From the NCBI GenBank assembly GCA_965219265.1, contig OZ244730.1, forward strand, positions 1,984,001 to 2,048,000: a stretch of DNA of 64,000 bases, given 5' to 3'. The notes beneath the pieces were generated by a model. That model saw only the letters and a program-made list of their open reading frames with translations. It made no database searches and was not told the DNA's origin. This document shows positions 53,866 through 62,838 of the stretch, one piece after another (the first letter of the stretch is position 1; the number at the start of each line of letters is the position of its first letter). This stretch comes from JAJDZL01 sp965219265 (lineage in GTDB: Bacteria > Pseudomonadota > Gammaproteobacteria > Arenicellales > JAJDZL01). Position numbers and translations under genes: made by a program.

Positions 53866-55303
53866 GAACGTGCATCGAGTTGAACTCGGCACAACGAGCC
53901 AGAGTTGGAACCGCTTTGCCTGGATTCAGCAGTGTTTCTGGATCCCAAGCAGCCTTCACTGCATGAAACTGATTTAACACGGCATCCTCGAACTGCAAAC
54001 ACATCGGACGCAGTTTTTCCACGCCTACACCGTGTTCTCCGGTTACCGTACCCCCGACTTCAACACACAGTTCAAGGATGCGATTGCCCAGTTCTTCCGT
54101 TTGCTCCAGCTCTCCGGGTTTGTTTGCATCATAAAGAATAAGCGGATGCAGATTGCCGTCTCCTGCATGAAATACATTCGCCACACGTAGCTTGTATTGA
54201 TTGGACAACTCATTGATTTTAATCAAAACCTCACCGAGCTCGCGGCGTGGAATGGTTCCGTCGATGCAATAGTAATCGGGGGAAATCCTTCCGACTGCCG
54301 GAAAAGCGGCTTTTCGGCCTGACCAGAATCGCTGACGCGCCTGTTCATCTCTGGCCACCCAGGTATCTGCTGCACCTTGATCACGCAAGATCCGCTCAAC
54401 TTTGTCAATCTGATCCTGCACTTCTTCCATTGTTCCGTCCAGCTCGCATAGCAAAATTGCTGCGGCATCCACCGGATATCCTGCATGAACGAAGTCTTCA
54501 GCCGCCTGTATCGCGTAGCGATCCATCATTTCCAGACCGGCGGGCAGAATTCCGGCACCGATGATGGCTGCAACCGACTGCCCTGCTCTTTCAATATCGT
54601 CAAAAGACGCCATTACGACTTGTGCTGATGGCGGAATTGGAAGCAATTTGACCAGAACTTCAACGACGACACCCAACATGCCTTCCGAACCGGTCATCAA
54701 GGCGAGCAGATCATATCCAGGCGAATCAAGCCCCTCACCACCGACGATCAATAATTCACCGTCAATCGTCACCACCCGCAACTGTAGAATATTGTGCACT
54801 GTGAGACCGTATTTCAGACAATGAACGCCGCCGGAGTTTTCAGCAACATTGCCGCCGATGGAACATGCAATCTGCGAAGATGGATCCGGAGCATAGTACA
54901 AACCTAGGTGCTGAACTGCTTCGGAAATAGCAAGATTTCTTACGCCTGGTTGAACACGAGCGGTTCTTGCGGGAGCATTGATCTCTAAAATTTTGCTCAT
55001 GCGAGTGAGGCTCAGCAAAACACCATCCGGCAACGGCAATGCTCCACCGGAAAGACCGGTTCCGGCACCTCGCGTCACGACCGGTACCGAGTTCTCTGAA
55101 CACGCTTTCATAATTCTCTGCACTTCCTCAATCGTGGACGGCAGAACAACCATCAGCGGCAACTCTCGATAGGCGGTAAGACCGTCACATTCAAACGGGC
55201 GTAACGCCTCTTCTTCGGTGATTACCGCATCCGCACCGACAATGCTACGCAGCTCCTGCGCGAGCTTGATGTTTAAACGTTTTTTCCCTTTTTCAGGTGT
55301 CAT
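53825..55303 (-). CDS. glcD: Glycolate oxidase FAD subunit GlcD
   Basis: The catalytic FAD subunit oxidising glycolate (or D-lactate) to glyoxylate. Very close to E. coli GlcD through the FAD-binding domain (VPVVTRGAGTGLSGGALPLP, DPSSQIACSIGGNVAENSGG, LTGSEGMLGV) and the C-terminal cap (FWAGRK-like FWSGRKAAFPAVGR, FHAGDGNLHPLI, GTVTGEHGVG). The start is uncertain: ATG 55303 gives 492 aa and a sensible length before the first conserved residues; ATG 55354 is an alternative. A minus-strand TATAAT at 55340-55345 lies between the two, which favours the downstream start. glcDEF order is as in E. coli; no glcC regulator is adjacent. Confidence 0.95.
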   Translation of the reverse strand: MTPEKGKKRLNIKLAQELRSIVGADAVITEEEALRPFECDGLTAYRELPLMVVLPSTIEEVQRIMKACSENSVPVVTRGAGTGLSGGALPLPDGVLLSLTRMSKILEINAPARTARVQPGVRNLAISEAVQHLGLYYAPDPSSQIACSIGGNVAENSGGVHCLKYGLTVHNILQLRVVTIDGELLIVGGEGLDSPGYDLLALMTGSEGMLGVVVEVLVKLLPIPPSAQVVMASFDDIERAGQSVAAIIGAGILPAGLEMMDRYAIQAAEDFVHAGYPVDAAAILLCELDGTMEEVQDQIDKVERILRDQGAADTWVARDEQARQRFWSGRKAAFPAVGRISPDYYCIDGTIPRRELGEVLIKINELSNQYKLRVANVFHAGDGNLHPLILYDANKPGELEQTEELGNRILELCVEVGGTVTGEHGVGVEKLRPMCLQFEDAVLNQFHAVKAAWDPETLLNPGKAVPTLARCAEFNSMHVHGGNLPFSNLERF

Positions 55304-55379
55304 TTCAGCACAGAGTTCTCTTACGATGGATGCCTTACCATTATAGCCAACCATCAAGTATCATAGTGTTGTCGGACAG

Positions 55380-56033
55380 ATGGATGAACAAAAGATGAAT
55401 CGACAATACACCTTAGCAGATCAGTTGATTTCGCATGCAGACAATATGTTGCGTACCCTGTGCGCATCGGCCGAATCCTCTAGGCCTTCTCCTGCCGATG
55501 AATCTAGAAAGCAGAATCTCTCCAACTGGGAGGAAGATGAAGCCAGGCGCTTGATGAGAGTCAATCATACTGGCGAAGTCTGCGCGCAGGCACTATATCA
55601 AGGGCAGTCTCTGACTGCGCGTAATTCGGATCTGCGCCAAACTTTTCAGCAAGCGGCCGATGAAGAAAACGACCATCTGGCATGGTGTGAAGACCGAATC
55701 AAATCATTGAACGGCAGAACCAGCAGACTCAATCCAATTTTCTATGTCAGCTCTTACGCGATTGGTGCAATTGCCGGACTGCTGGGAGATCGAACCAGTG
55801 CAGCTTTCTTGGCTGAAACAGAATATCAGGTAGCCGAGCACTTGGACCGGCATCTTCAGCGTCTGCCGGTATCGGATCGCAGCAGCCAAAAAGTTCTGAA
55901 ACAAATGCGCGAAGACGAACTCAAGCATGCCAAATCAGCAGAACAAAGCGGAGCCGGGATATTGTCCGAACCCACAAAGGGGCTCATGCGAGCCCTGTCG
56001 AAAGTGATGACTCGCTCGAGTTACTGGATCTAA
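55380..56033 (+). CDS. coq7: Coq7, 2-polyprenyl-3-methyl-6-methoxy-1,4-benzoquinol monooxygenase
   Basis: Di-iron hydroxylase of ubiquinone biosynthesis, adding the C5 or C6 hydroxyl. The 217-aa product has the carboxylate-bridged di-iron pattern: RVNHTGEVCAQ with Glu66, DEENDHLAW with Glu96/His99, then AETEYQVAEHLDRHL and EDELKHAKSAE, each with an ExxH. These define the bacterial Coq7 family found in organisms that lack UbiF. It is divergent from glcD with about 25-75 bp between the start codons. Confidence 0.95.
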   Translation: MDEQKMNRQYTLADQLISHADNMLRTLCASAESSRPSPADESRKQNLSNWEEDEARRLMRVNHTGEVCAQALYQGQSLTARNSDLRQTFQQAADEENDHLAWCEDRIKSLNGRTSRLNPIFYVSSYAIGAIAGLLGDRTSAAFLAETEYQVAEHLDRHLQRLPVSDRSSQKVLKQMREDELKHAKSAEQSGAGILSEPTKGLMRALSKVMTRSSYWI

Positions 56034-56093
56034 ATTAACCGAATATTCCCGTCACTCGCAACAACGGTTCAGAATCGGTCCGAAAATTCGTTT

Positions 56094-57404
56094 CTACTCC
56101 TGTGGGACAGCGTGCAGATTTCCGTCTGTGCCAACATAGTGCGCCCCATCACCGCTATAAAAGCTTGTCAAGCCACTAGACTGAAGTGTCTCCAGCATGC
56201 GGGGAATTTTACGGTTCTCGGACCTGAGTCTAGCGACTACGTCGTCCGTTCCTAGTGCATCGAGTAGCTCAAATGGGCCTTTGTTCCAGTTAAAACCCCA
56301 GCGCATGGCACGATCAATGTTGACGATATCGTTCGAGATATCGGGCACTAGGTCAGCTGCATAGCATAGGGTTTCCGAAATCAGGCTCCAGACGAATTTG
56401 CCTTCCGCGCCCGAATCAAAAACCACAGAACGGGCATCTCCGCTGACCGATGCGCCGAGCGCCGACAGCCACGAACCGGATTCTGATTCATACATTTCCT
56501 TGCGTCGAGTGCCATCTTCATTTTTAAGCATGCGATAGAATCCCCCGCCGCTTTTTCGTCCGAGTTGTTCCACATCAAACATCGCCTGCTCTTCCGGCGG
56601 AAATTCGAGATAGGCTCTTCCGACATCATTGTCGGGTAGATTTTCATTCAGATTGGTGGCAACCAGTTTCATCACATCCAGTCCGACCAAATCAATCAAT
56701 CCATAGAGTCCGGTAGAAGGAATTCCGAGTGCGGCGCTCATTAGCGCATCCATTTTTTCAATCGATATTCCGTCAATACGCGCTTGACGACCTTTGTGAA
56801 ACCCCGCCAACATCCAAAAACAGCCGATTCTATTACCTATGAAGTTCACAGTATCCTTGGCATAAACAACACCTTTGCCAAGGCTGTTTCGGGCAAATGC
56901 CCCCAAGGATTCGATGACATCAGCGGTGGTGTCTTCACCCGCAACCAGTTCCAGCAGTCGCATGACTTTGACAGGATTGAAGAAATGTGTGACCGCGACA
57001 TCCTTGCGGAATTGCTCGGACATTCCTTCACAGATTGACCGAAGCGGAATCCCGGAGGTGTTGGACGTTACGATTGAGTTCGACTTTCGCACTTGCTCCA
57101 GTCTGGAGAATATCTGGCGCTTTGATTCAAGATTTTCGACAATCGCTTCGCATATCCAATCGGACTCTGCCGCAAGCGCGAGAGAGTCATCAAATCCTCC
57201 GGTCGTAATTCGATCTGCCGATTCAGGATTGTCCAGCATGGGCGCTCTGCCAACCAGCATATTCTGCTTGCCGCGTTCCGCCAATTCCAGCGTAACATCC
57301 AGCAGATTCGTCTTGCAGCCTGCTTCGGCGCAAGCCGCAGCGATACCGCTGCCCATGGTTCCCGCACCTAGAACCGTTACTGATTGAATTTCTCGATTAC
57401 TCAC
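56094..57404 (-). CDS. 3-hydroxyacyl-CoA dehydrogenase, stand-alone (no hydratase domain)
   Basis: A 436-aa protein: NAD-binding GAGTMGSGIAAACA at about 13-26, TNTSGIPLRSI, THFFNPVKVMRLLELV, and two C-terminal 3HCDH helical repeats (DTVNFIGNRIGCF...LDVMKLVA; RAMRWGFNWNKGPFELLDALG). This matches the N-terminal half of the 3-hydroxyacyl-CoA dehydrogenase/enoyl-CoA hydratase type common in proteobacteria, but the crotonase half (about 350 residues) is absent, the stop lying 60 bp before coq7. It may work with a separate hydratase or be a cut-down form. Confidence 0.88.
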   Translation of the reverse strand: MSNREIQSVTVLGAGTMGSGIAAACAEAGCKTNLLDVTLELAERGKQNMLVGRAPMLDNPESADRITTGGFDDSLALAAESDWICEAIVENLESKRQIFSRLEQVRKSNSIVTSNTSGIPLRSICEGMSEQFRKDVAVTHFFNPVKVMRLLELVAGEDTTADVIESLGAFARNSLGKGVVYAKDTVNFIGNRIGCFWMLAGFHKGRQARIDGISIEKMDALMSAALGIPSTGLYGLIDLVGLDVMKLVATNLNENLPDNDVGRAYLEFPPEEQAMFDVEQLGRKSGGGFYRMLKNEDGTRRKEMYESESGSWLSALGASVSGDARSVVFDSGAEGKFVWSLISETLCYAADLVPDISNDIVNIDRAMRWGFNWNKGPFELLDALGTDDVVARLRSENRKIPRMLETLQSSGLTSFYSGDGAHYVGTDGNLHAVPQE

Positions 57405-57450
57405 ATTTCACCCCATGAGTGATTAAGGTCTACTAAACAGAAATTGTCGT

Positions 57451-58674
57451 TTATGCCGATTCGGAGACAGGCCTCATTGTTTCCCGAATCGGACTTTCGT
57501 TGATAGGCCAATGCAAAAGTGCCGCAATGACTCCAAGCGCCACACAAATCCACCAAACAACTTCATAAGACTGAGTGGCGTCAAACAGAAGACCACCCAT
57601 CCAAACACCCAGAAAACTGCCGATTTGGTGACCTAAGAATACAAATCCGAACAAAGTGCCAAGATAACGCGCACCAAAGACCTGACTGACAATGCCTGAT
57701 GTCAAGGGTATGGTTGCGAGCCAAAGTATGCCCATACAGCTAGCAAAAATCAATGCACTCGGCACCGATGGCGGCAACATCACAAATACGGCGATGACAA
57801 TCGCTCGTCCTAGATAAATAAAACTCAATATGCTCTTCTTTTTGAATATGTTTCCCATATAGCCTGCAAGCAGTGTACCTATGAGATTGAACAATCCAAC
57901 TAACGACAGTGCCCAAGCTCCAACGTTGCTCGACAGACCTATGTCGGTCAAGTAGGCAGGCAAGTGAATACCGATGAATGTAACTTGAAAACCGCAAACG
58001 AAAAATCCGCTTGTTAGGAGAACGTAACCGGGATGCCGGGCGGCTTGAAACACGGCTGCCTTGAGTGTTTGTTCGGGTCCAGAAATATTTGGTTTGCCGG
58101 ACAGTACGAAGGATAACGGAATTACAAGCAGCATCAGGCAACTTAGCATGGCTATCGTACTGACCCAGCCGAACTGCAATATCAGCGAATTGCCCAGCGG
58201 CACAAGAACAAACTGACCTAGTGATCCCGCTGCTGAACCGATTCCCAAAGCCATGGATCGCTGTCTTTCAGGTACCGCCCTGGCGATGACCGCCAAGACA
58301 ATCGCAAATGTGGTGCCGGATAATCCAAACCCGATCAAGGCGCCGTTGGCGATATAGAAGCCGAGCGGTGTTGATGAGACAATCATCAGTGCCAGACCAG
58401 CTACATAACAGATTCCACCGATTAGAATGACTCTTCCAGAACCGAAACGATCTGCAATCGCCCCGAAAATCGGCTGCGAGAATCCCCAGAACAGATTTTG
58501 GAGGGCTGCGGCAAAAGCGAATATGCTTCGTCCCCAATCATACTGTTCGGTGATCGGTACGAGGAAAACACCCATCGTAGACCGAATACCAAAGCCAATA
58601 AATATGACGAGACATCCACAAACCACAATGATGATTGGATGAAGCCAATTAAATCTCGGTTGATCTGAATCCAT
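57451..58674 (-). CDS. MFS transporter (OFA/monocarboxylate-type)
   Basis: A 407-aa major-facilitator protein with twelve hydrophobic segments. The A-motif-like loop GAIADRFGSGRVILIGG sits between TM2 and TM3 and the SVAARA-like loop GNIFKKKSILSFIYLGRA between the halves. It resembles monocarboxylate/oxalate-formate family transporters (RSTMGVFLVPITEQYDWGRS...FSQPIFG). The ATG at 58674 is preferred to 58701. Substrate unknown. It lies 46 bp upstream of the 3-hydroxyacyl-CoA dehydrogenase gene on the same strand. Confidence 0.87.
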   Translation of the reverse strand: MDSDQPRFNWLHPIIIVVCGCLVIFIGFGIRSTMGVFLVPITEQYDWGRSIFAFAAALQNLFWGFSQPIFGAIADRFGSGRVILIGGICYVAGLALMIVSSTPLGFYIANGALIGFGLSGTTFAIVLAVIARAVPERQRSMALGIGSAAGSLGQFVLVPLGNSLILQFGWVSTIAMLSCLMLLVIPLSFVLSGKPNISGPEQTLKAAVFQAARHPGYVLLTSGFFVCGFQVTFIGIHLPAYLTDIGLSSNVGAWALSLVGLFNLIGTLLAGYMGNIFKKKSILSFIYLGRAIVIAVFVMLPPSVPSALIFASCMGILWLATIPLTSGIVSQVFGARYLGTLFGFVFLGHQIGSFLGVWMGGLLFDATQSYEVVWWICVALGVIAALLHWPINESPIRETMRPVSESA

Positions 58675-58966
58675 CGAAATACGTAAGAATTTGCTAATCA
58701 AGACTTCGTGAAGTCGCTATCCAATACTACTTGACGGAGGCAGACAGCACAGAAACTACAGCGGGTTTAATCGAAAGATAATCTAGACGAAGAAGACAAA
58801 CGGATTATATTCACCTTTCACGAATTCGGCTTGCATAACTAAGGAATTTGAACTGAAGAGATACTTTGGCAACGATTGCTATCGAATCTTCGCCACAGGA
58901 TCAATCACAAGAATTACTGGCGGTTTGGGCTCTAGATCACCATCCTCTGACCATGAGAAGCTTGAT

Positions 58967-59746
58967 TTAATTTATTGTATCCATCCACACTTTTTCTTTA
59001 ATCTGTTTTGCCTCTCCTTCCCTCACCCTGAAGAACATCAATTCTTCATACAGACAACCAGATGGACAATCACCCCAGGCTTTTCGAAACATCACAAACC
59101 ATTCATTGTTGGATTTCACCATTTCAATATTGGAATAATCTCCTAACCGTGAATTCAGTTCCGCATATTCAACTCCTGCGATTATGGAGTATTCAATCTG
59201 TGCCTGCAGAAGATTTACGGGAAACTTGAAGTGCAAAATCACAGAATAAAACATTTTGTAAGGAAGTATTGCATGCACACCAAGCCTGCTGTTCAATGCA
59301 TCAAATTCTTCGTTGCCAGTATGCAGTGTGATATATCGATTTCCGTCATCAATAATTTCCAAGACTGACTGCAGCAATTCCGACGTCAATCCGATGATGA
59401 GCGTTGTCGACTGATGAACTTCTTTCGCCGAGATTTCAGCAGTCGCAGGGTGCGTCTCTCGAACCAACTTTAGAACCTGCTCGATTTCAGAAATCAGAAT
59501 GTTGCGCTTCTCGATATCAAATAGTAGGGTATCGCCTTGGTCGGTCAGGATCCGATCAGCTAAGACAGCTGATTCGGATTGTTCCGGAAACTCCAATGGT
59601 GACGACAGCACTTCAACCGATAGTCGGGTGTCGTCACTCGCAACAGATACGAAATTAATGCTGGCAATGGTACCAGCGAACAAAATCAGACAGCACAAGG
59701 CTGTCAAAAAATTCGATCTATTCCAATCGTTTGCAAACACTCGCAT
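58967..59746 (-). CDS. Secreted protein of unknown function
   Basis: A 259-aa protein with a signal-like N-terminus (hydrophobic about 13-35). The rest has no domain I recognise; the C-terminal part holds MVKSNNEWFVMFRKAWGDCPSGCLYEELMFFRVREGE, a Cys-x3-Cys pair with Trp that recurs in secreted hypothetical proteins. Isolated on the minus strand, with over 250 bp empty on its 3' side. Confidence 0.65.
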   Translation of the reverse strand: MRVFANDWNRSNFLTALCCLILFAGTIASINFVSVASDDTRLSVEVLSSPLEFPEQSESAVLADRILTDQGDTLLFDIEKRNILISEIEQVLKLVRETHPATAEISAKEVHQSTTLIIGLTSELLQSVLEIIDDGNRYITLHTGNEEFDALNSRLGVHAILPYKMFYSVILHFKFPVNLLQAQIEYSIIAGVEYAELNSRLGDYSNIEMVKSNNEWFVMFRKAWGDCPSGCLYEELMFFRVREGEAKQIKEKVWMDTIN

Positions 59747-59951
59747 TCAAATCCCTTCAGTTCCTTGAATACGCCGACTTTCTTGATCGAATGTGTTTCA
59801 GCAACGCTGACTGAAACCAACCACTCACCAGGATGCCTCGCCAATAGCAAAATCAGGCTTCACAATATAAATAATTTCAACAAGGTATGTAACCACGAAC
59901 AGCCAATTCCACAAAAATTGATAAGACTGAAAATATTGGCTTTCGCTATAC

Positions 59952-60242
59952 TCACTCGCCATCTGTAGCTTTCCGGGCAGCATGTTTGCGCAGTGCACGG
60001 TTAATATCGGTCTGGCAACCGCGTCCATTACGGGCATGTATCCTGAACCAATGCAATATGTCCGCATCCAGACGCAAAGTGATTTATTGCTTCACCGGAC
60101 GGTAGAATACGCCTCGTTCAGCGTTTAAACAGTCCAAATTTTCGGGGGCATCAGCAGTATCGATGTATTCATCGGGTAATGCTTCAAGCACCTTCAACTC
60201 GGCTTTTTGATTTTTCGTCAGTTTAGTACTTCCCTTCTTCAT
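59952..60242 (-). pseudogene. BrnA-type antitoxin, broken by an in-frame TAA
   Basis: ATG 60242 to TGA 59952 is one frame of 96 codons: MKKGSTKLTKNQKAELKVLE, EYIDTADAPENLD, AERGVFYRPVKQ, then TAA (60084-60086), then ITLRLDADILHWFR and INRALRKHA. The IDTADAPE / FYRPVKQ / ITLRLDAD / INRALR string is the BrnA (PF14384) signature. The stop is one transition away from a Gln codon, so a CAA-to-TAA mutation is likely. It removes the ribbon-helix-helix domain that binds DNA. Confidence 0.85.
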
Positions 60243-60515
60243 AAGCTTCTCATTCGTGTTTAGTAGCTTTCCTAGCCTAATGATTCGACCAAGCCCGTCA
60301 CCGCTTTCATCGTCATATTCAGGCCAAGTGTGAATGACCACGACAACGACTGTGCTTATCATTCCCATCGTACGCCACCGTTGTTCATCTCAATACTGGT
60401 CTTCCAGCGTTGCTGCATTTCGATCATCAAATACATGTACTGCAATCTCAAAGCTAATCCCATGAGATCGAATATTTCTATTACTCTTAATTTCGTCTCA
60501 TGTCCAAAGCAGCAT
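60223..60515 (-). pseudogene. BrnT-type toxin, broken by several stops and a frameshift
   Basis: The minus strand carries the BrnT pattern in pieces: DEIKSNRNIRSHGISFE, VHVFDDRNAATLEDQY, DEQRWRTMGMISTVVVVVIHT and (in another frame) RKATKHE-stop-EAYEEGKY. In-frame TGA codons fall before DEIK (Trp expected), after LEDQY and after KATKHE (Arg expected), and the frame shifts before the last block. It overlaps brnA at its 3' end, the usual brnTA order. Toxin activity is certainly lost. Confidence 0.8.
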
Positions 60516-60632
60516 TCTAACCTTCTTGTAACTACGTAATTGTAATTATATTGTACGCTTCACCATTGGCAATTCGTCACAACTTAGTGGCATTGATTTG
60601 AACAATTTCGGCTAGAATACCCGTTTTGTTCA

Positions 60633-60662
60633 AGTGATTCAGCATAACCGTAATCACTACGG
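60633..60662 (+). promoter_or_regulatory. Two mutually exclusive hairpins before metY
   Basis: AGTGATT (60633-60639) can pair with AATCACT (60652-60658), or CCGTA (60648-60652) with TACGG (60658-60662); the two share bases and exclude one another. They end 21 nt before the metY start. They do not match a SAM riboswitch consensus I know, so this is only a structural observation. Confidence 0.3.
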
Positions 60663-60683
60663 CCTGACGACCTAATTCTATCC

Positions 60684-61982
60684 ATGACGAATTCCGGATT
60701 CATGAAATTTGACACGCTGTCCCTGCATGCAGGACAGCGACCAGATGCCGCCACCCGTGCCCGGGCAACACCAATCTACCAGACTGCCTCGTATGTGTTT
60801 GAGAATGTCGATCATGCCGCTTCCATCTTCAATATTGAACGCACCGGGCATGTATATTCTCGCATCTCGAATCCGACCAATGCAGTATTAGAAGAACGGA
60901 TTTCAGCATTGGAAGGAGGCGTGGGAGCCATCGCAACTGCCAGCGGGCAAGCTGCCTTTCATCTAGCCATTGCCACCATTTTGGGAGCGGGTTCTCATAT
61001 TGTGTCTTCCCAATCAATCTATGGCGGTTCGCACAACCTGCTCTCTTATACCCTGCCGAGATTCGGCATAGAAACGACGTTTGTACATCCCCGTGATCAT
61101 GATGCAATACGCAATGCTTTTCGCCCGAATACTCGCTTGTTGTTCGGAGAAGTCATCGGCAATCCGAGTTGCGAACTGCTGGACATCGAAACAGTTTCTG
61201 AAATCGCACATGAATATGGCGTCCCTTTGTTGATCGACTCGACCTTTACGACACCCTATCTGTGCAGACCTTTCGATCTAGGCGCGGATCTGGTCTTTCA
61301 CTCGGCAACGAAATTCTTGAGCGGACATGGTGTAGTCATTGGTGGAGTATTGGTAGACAGCGGCAAATTCGACTGGATTGAATCCGGCAAGTTTCCGACA
61401 CTTACAGAGCCGTATGATGGGTTCCACGGGCTCAATTTTGCTGAAGAGTTCGGGCCCGCAGCCTACATTACCCGAGCACGCAAGGAAGGCGCTCGAGATT
61501 TTGGCGCCTGCATGAGCCCAATGACGGCATTTCTGGTACTGCAAGGCTTGGAGACGTTACCTCTCAGAATGGAACGGCATGTTTCCAATACTCGAAAAAT
61601 CATTGAATTTCTTCAATCTCATTCCGCAGTCGAATGGGTGAGCTATCCTGAAGCTGCAGATCATCCGGATCATGAACTGTCAAAGCGCCAGTTGCCGAAA
61701 GGTGCAGGTGCGGTCTTTTCATTCGGCATCAAAGGCGGCCGCGAAGCGGGTCATCGCTTAATCGAAAAATTGAAATTGTTTTCGCATCTGGCAAACGTCG
61801 GAGATGCCAAATCCCTGGTCATTCACCCTGCCTCCACAACGCATCATCGCATGGATGCACAGGCACTGCAAAATGCCGGTATTTCCGAGGGTCTGGTTCG
61901 ACTTTCAATTGGACTGGAAGATGCAACCGACCTCATCTCCGATCTTGATTTGGGTCTGAAGTATTCCCAGCGCACTCGTTGA
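60684..61982 (+). CDS. metY: O-acetylhomoserine aminocarboxypropyltransferase (MetY-type)
   Basis: A PLP enzyme that makes homocysteine or methionine precursors by direct sulfhydrylation of O-acetylhomoserine. The 432-aa product has the Cys/Met-metabolism fold: FDTLSLHAGQRPD, YQTASYVFENVDHAASIF, YSRISNPTNAVLEERISALEGG, ASGQAA, and the PLP lysine Lys210 in FHSATKFLSGHG. The longer insertion before the C-terminus and MTAFLVLQGLETLPLRM fit MetY rather than MetB. Starts at ATG 60684; ATG 60702 (with GGA upstream) is an alternative. The supplied sulfide could come from sulfur metabolism in this cell. Confidence 0.95.
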   Translation: MTNSGFMKFDTLSLHAGQRPDAATRARATPIYQTASYVFENVDHAASIFNIERTGHVYSRISNPTNAVLEERISALEGGVGAIATASGQAAFHLAIATILGAGSHIVSSQSIYGGSHNLLSYTLPRFGIETTFVHPRDHDAIRNAFRPNTRLLFGEVIGNPSCELLDIETVSEIAHEYGVPLLIDSTFTTPYLCRPFDLGADLVFHSATKFLSGHGVVIGGVLVDSGKFDWIESGKFPTLTEPYDGFHGLNFAEEFGPAAYITRARKEGARDFGACMSPMTAFLVLQGLETLPLRMERHVSNTRKIIEFLQSHSAVEWVSYPEAADHPDHELSKRQLPKGAGAVFSFGIKGGREAGHRLIEKLKLFSHLANVGDAKSLVIHPASTTHHRMDAQALQNAGISEGLVRLSIGLEDATDLISDLDLGLKYSQRTR

Positions 61983-62016
61983 ATAAATTCAACGAAATAG
62001 GAAGCTCTCGGCATTC

Positions 62017-62805
62017 ATGAAAATTCCGCTCCACGGCTATAACGCATACGCATTCACTGGCGGAAAAGATACTGACCCAACCAAACCGTCTGCTTTGTTC
62101 GTCCATGGCGCGTCGTTGGACCACACCGTGTGGACGTTGCCGGCTCGTTACTTCGCACGCCACGGCTGGAACGTGCTCGCAGTTGATTTACCAGGTCATG
62201 GACTGTCCGAAGGAAAAGTCCTTACCGAGATTTCACAGTATGCCGACTGGCTTATTGAAGTGCTCAACGCCGTCGGTATCGAACAAACCGCCATCATCGG
62301 TCATAGCATGGGGTCGCTCATTACACTCGACTGCGCAGCCCGACATCCGAGTCGCATTCGTGCTCTGGTTCTGGTCGGTACCGCGGTACCGATGCCGGTA
62401 ACTGATCAGTTGCTGAACGCAGCAAACGCCAACGACCATATTGCAATTGATATGCTTACTGCTTGGGGGCACAGTCCAGCTGCACATTTCGGAGGCAACG
62501 AAACACCGGGTATGTGGATGATTGGAGGTTTGATGCGACTGTTTGAGCGCGGTAAGGCGGGTGTTTTATACAATGACCTCAATGCTTGTAACAACTACAC
62601 ATCAGGAATGGAAGCTGCCCGCAACATCCAATGTCCTACGATGCTGATACTGGGGGAGCACGACATGCTCACGCCGACTCGAGCAGCACGAGAGCTAGCC
62701 AAGGAAATTGAAGATTCGCAGACTGTTGTCCTGCCACACACTGGACATACGATAATGTCGGAACAACCCGACGCATTGCTGGACTCACTGATCCAGATTG
62801 TTTGA
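62017..62805 (+). CDS. Alpha/beta-hydrolase
   Basis: A 262-aa single-domain hydrolase: LFVHGASLDHTVWT (oxyanion loop HGA), VLAVDLPGHGLS, the nucleophile elbow IGHSMGSL with Ser97, the acid in LGEHDMLTPTRAA and the His in PHTGHTIM. It lies 34 bp after metY and before the MscS gene, all on one strand. Homoserine O-acetyltransferases share this fold, but the motifs here look like a general esterase/haloperoxidase-type hydrolase. Confidence 0.9.
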   Translation: MKIPLHGYNAYAFTGGKDTDPTKPSALFVHGASLDHTVWTLPARYFARHGWNVLAVDLPGHGLSEGKVLTEISQYADWLIEVLNAVGIEQTAIIGHSMGSLITLDCAARHPSRIRALVLVGTAVPMPVTDQLLNAANANDHIAIDMLTAWGHSPAAHFGGNETPGMWMIGGLMRLFERGKAGVLYNDLNACNNYTSGMEAARNIQCPTMLILGEHDMLTPTRAARELAKEIEDSQTVVLPHTGHTIMSEQPDALLDSLIQIV

Positions 62806-62838
62806 CGATCCTTCCTACTTTACGATCGGACGCTGAAA

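Noticed and set aside
60633..60662. The two hairpins before metY read together as an H-type pseudoknot like SAM-II
   Set aside because: There would be no nucleotides to cross the 7-bp stem between the first stem and the second 3' strand, so both stems cannot form at once. They are reported only as alternatives.
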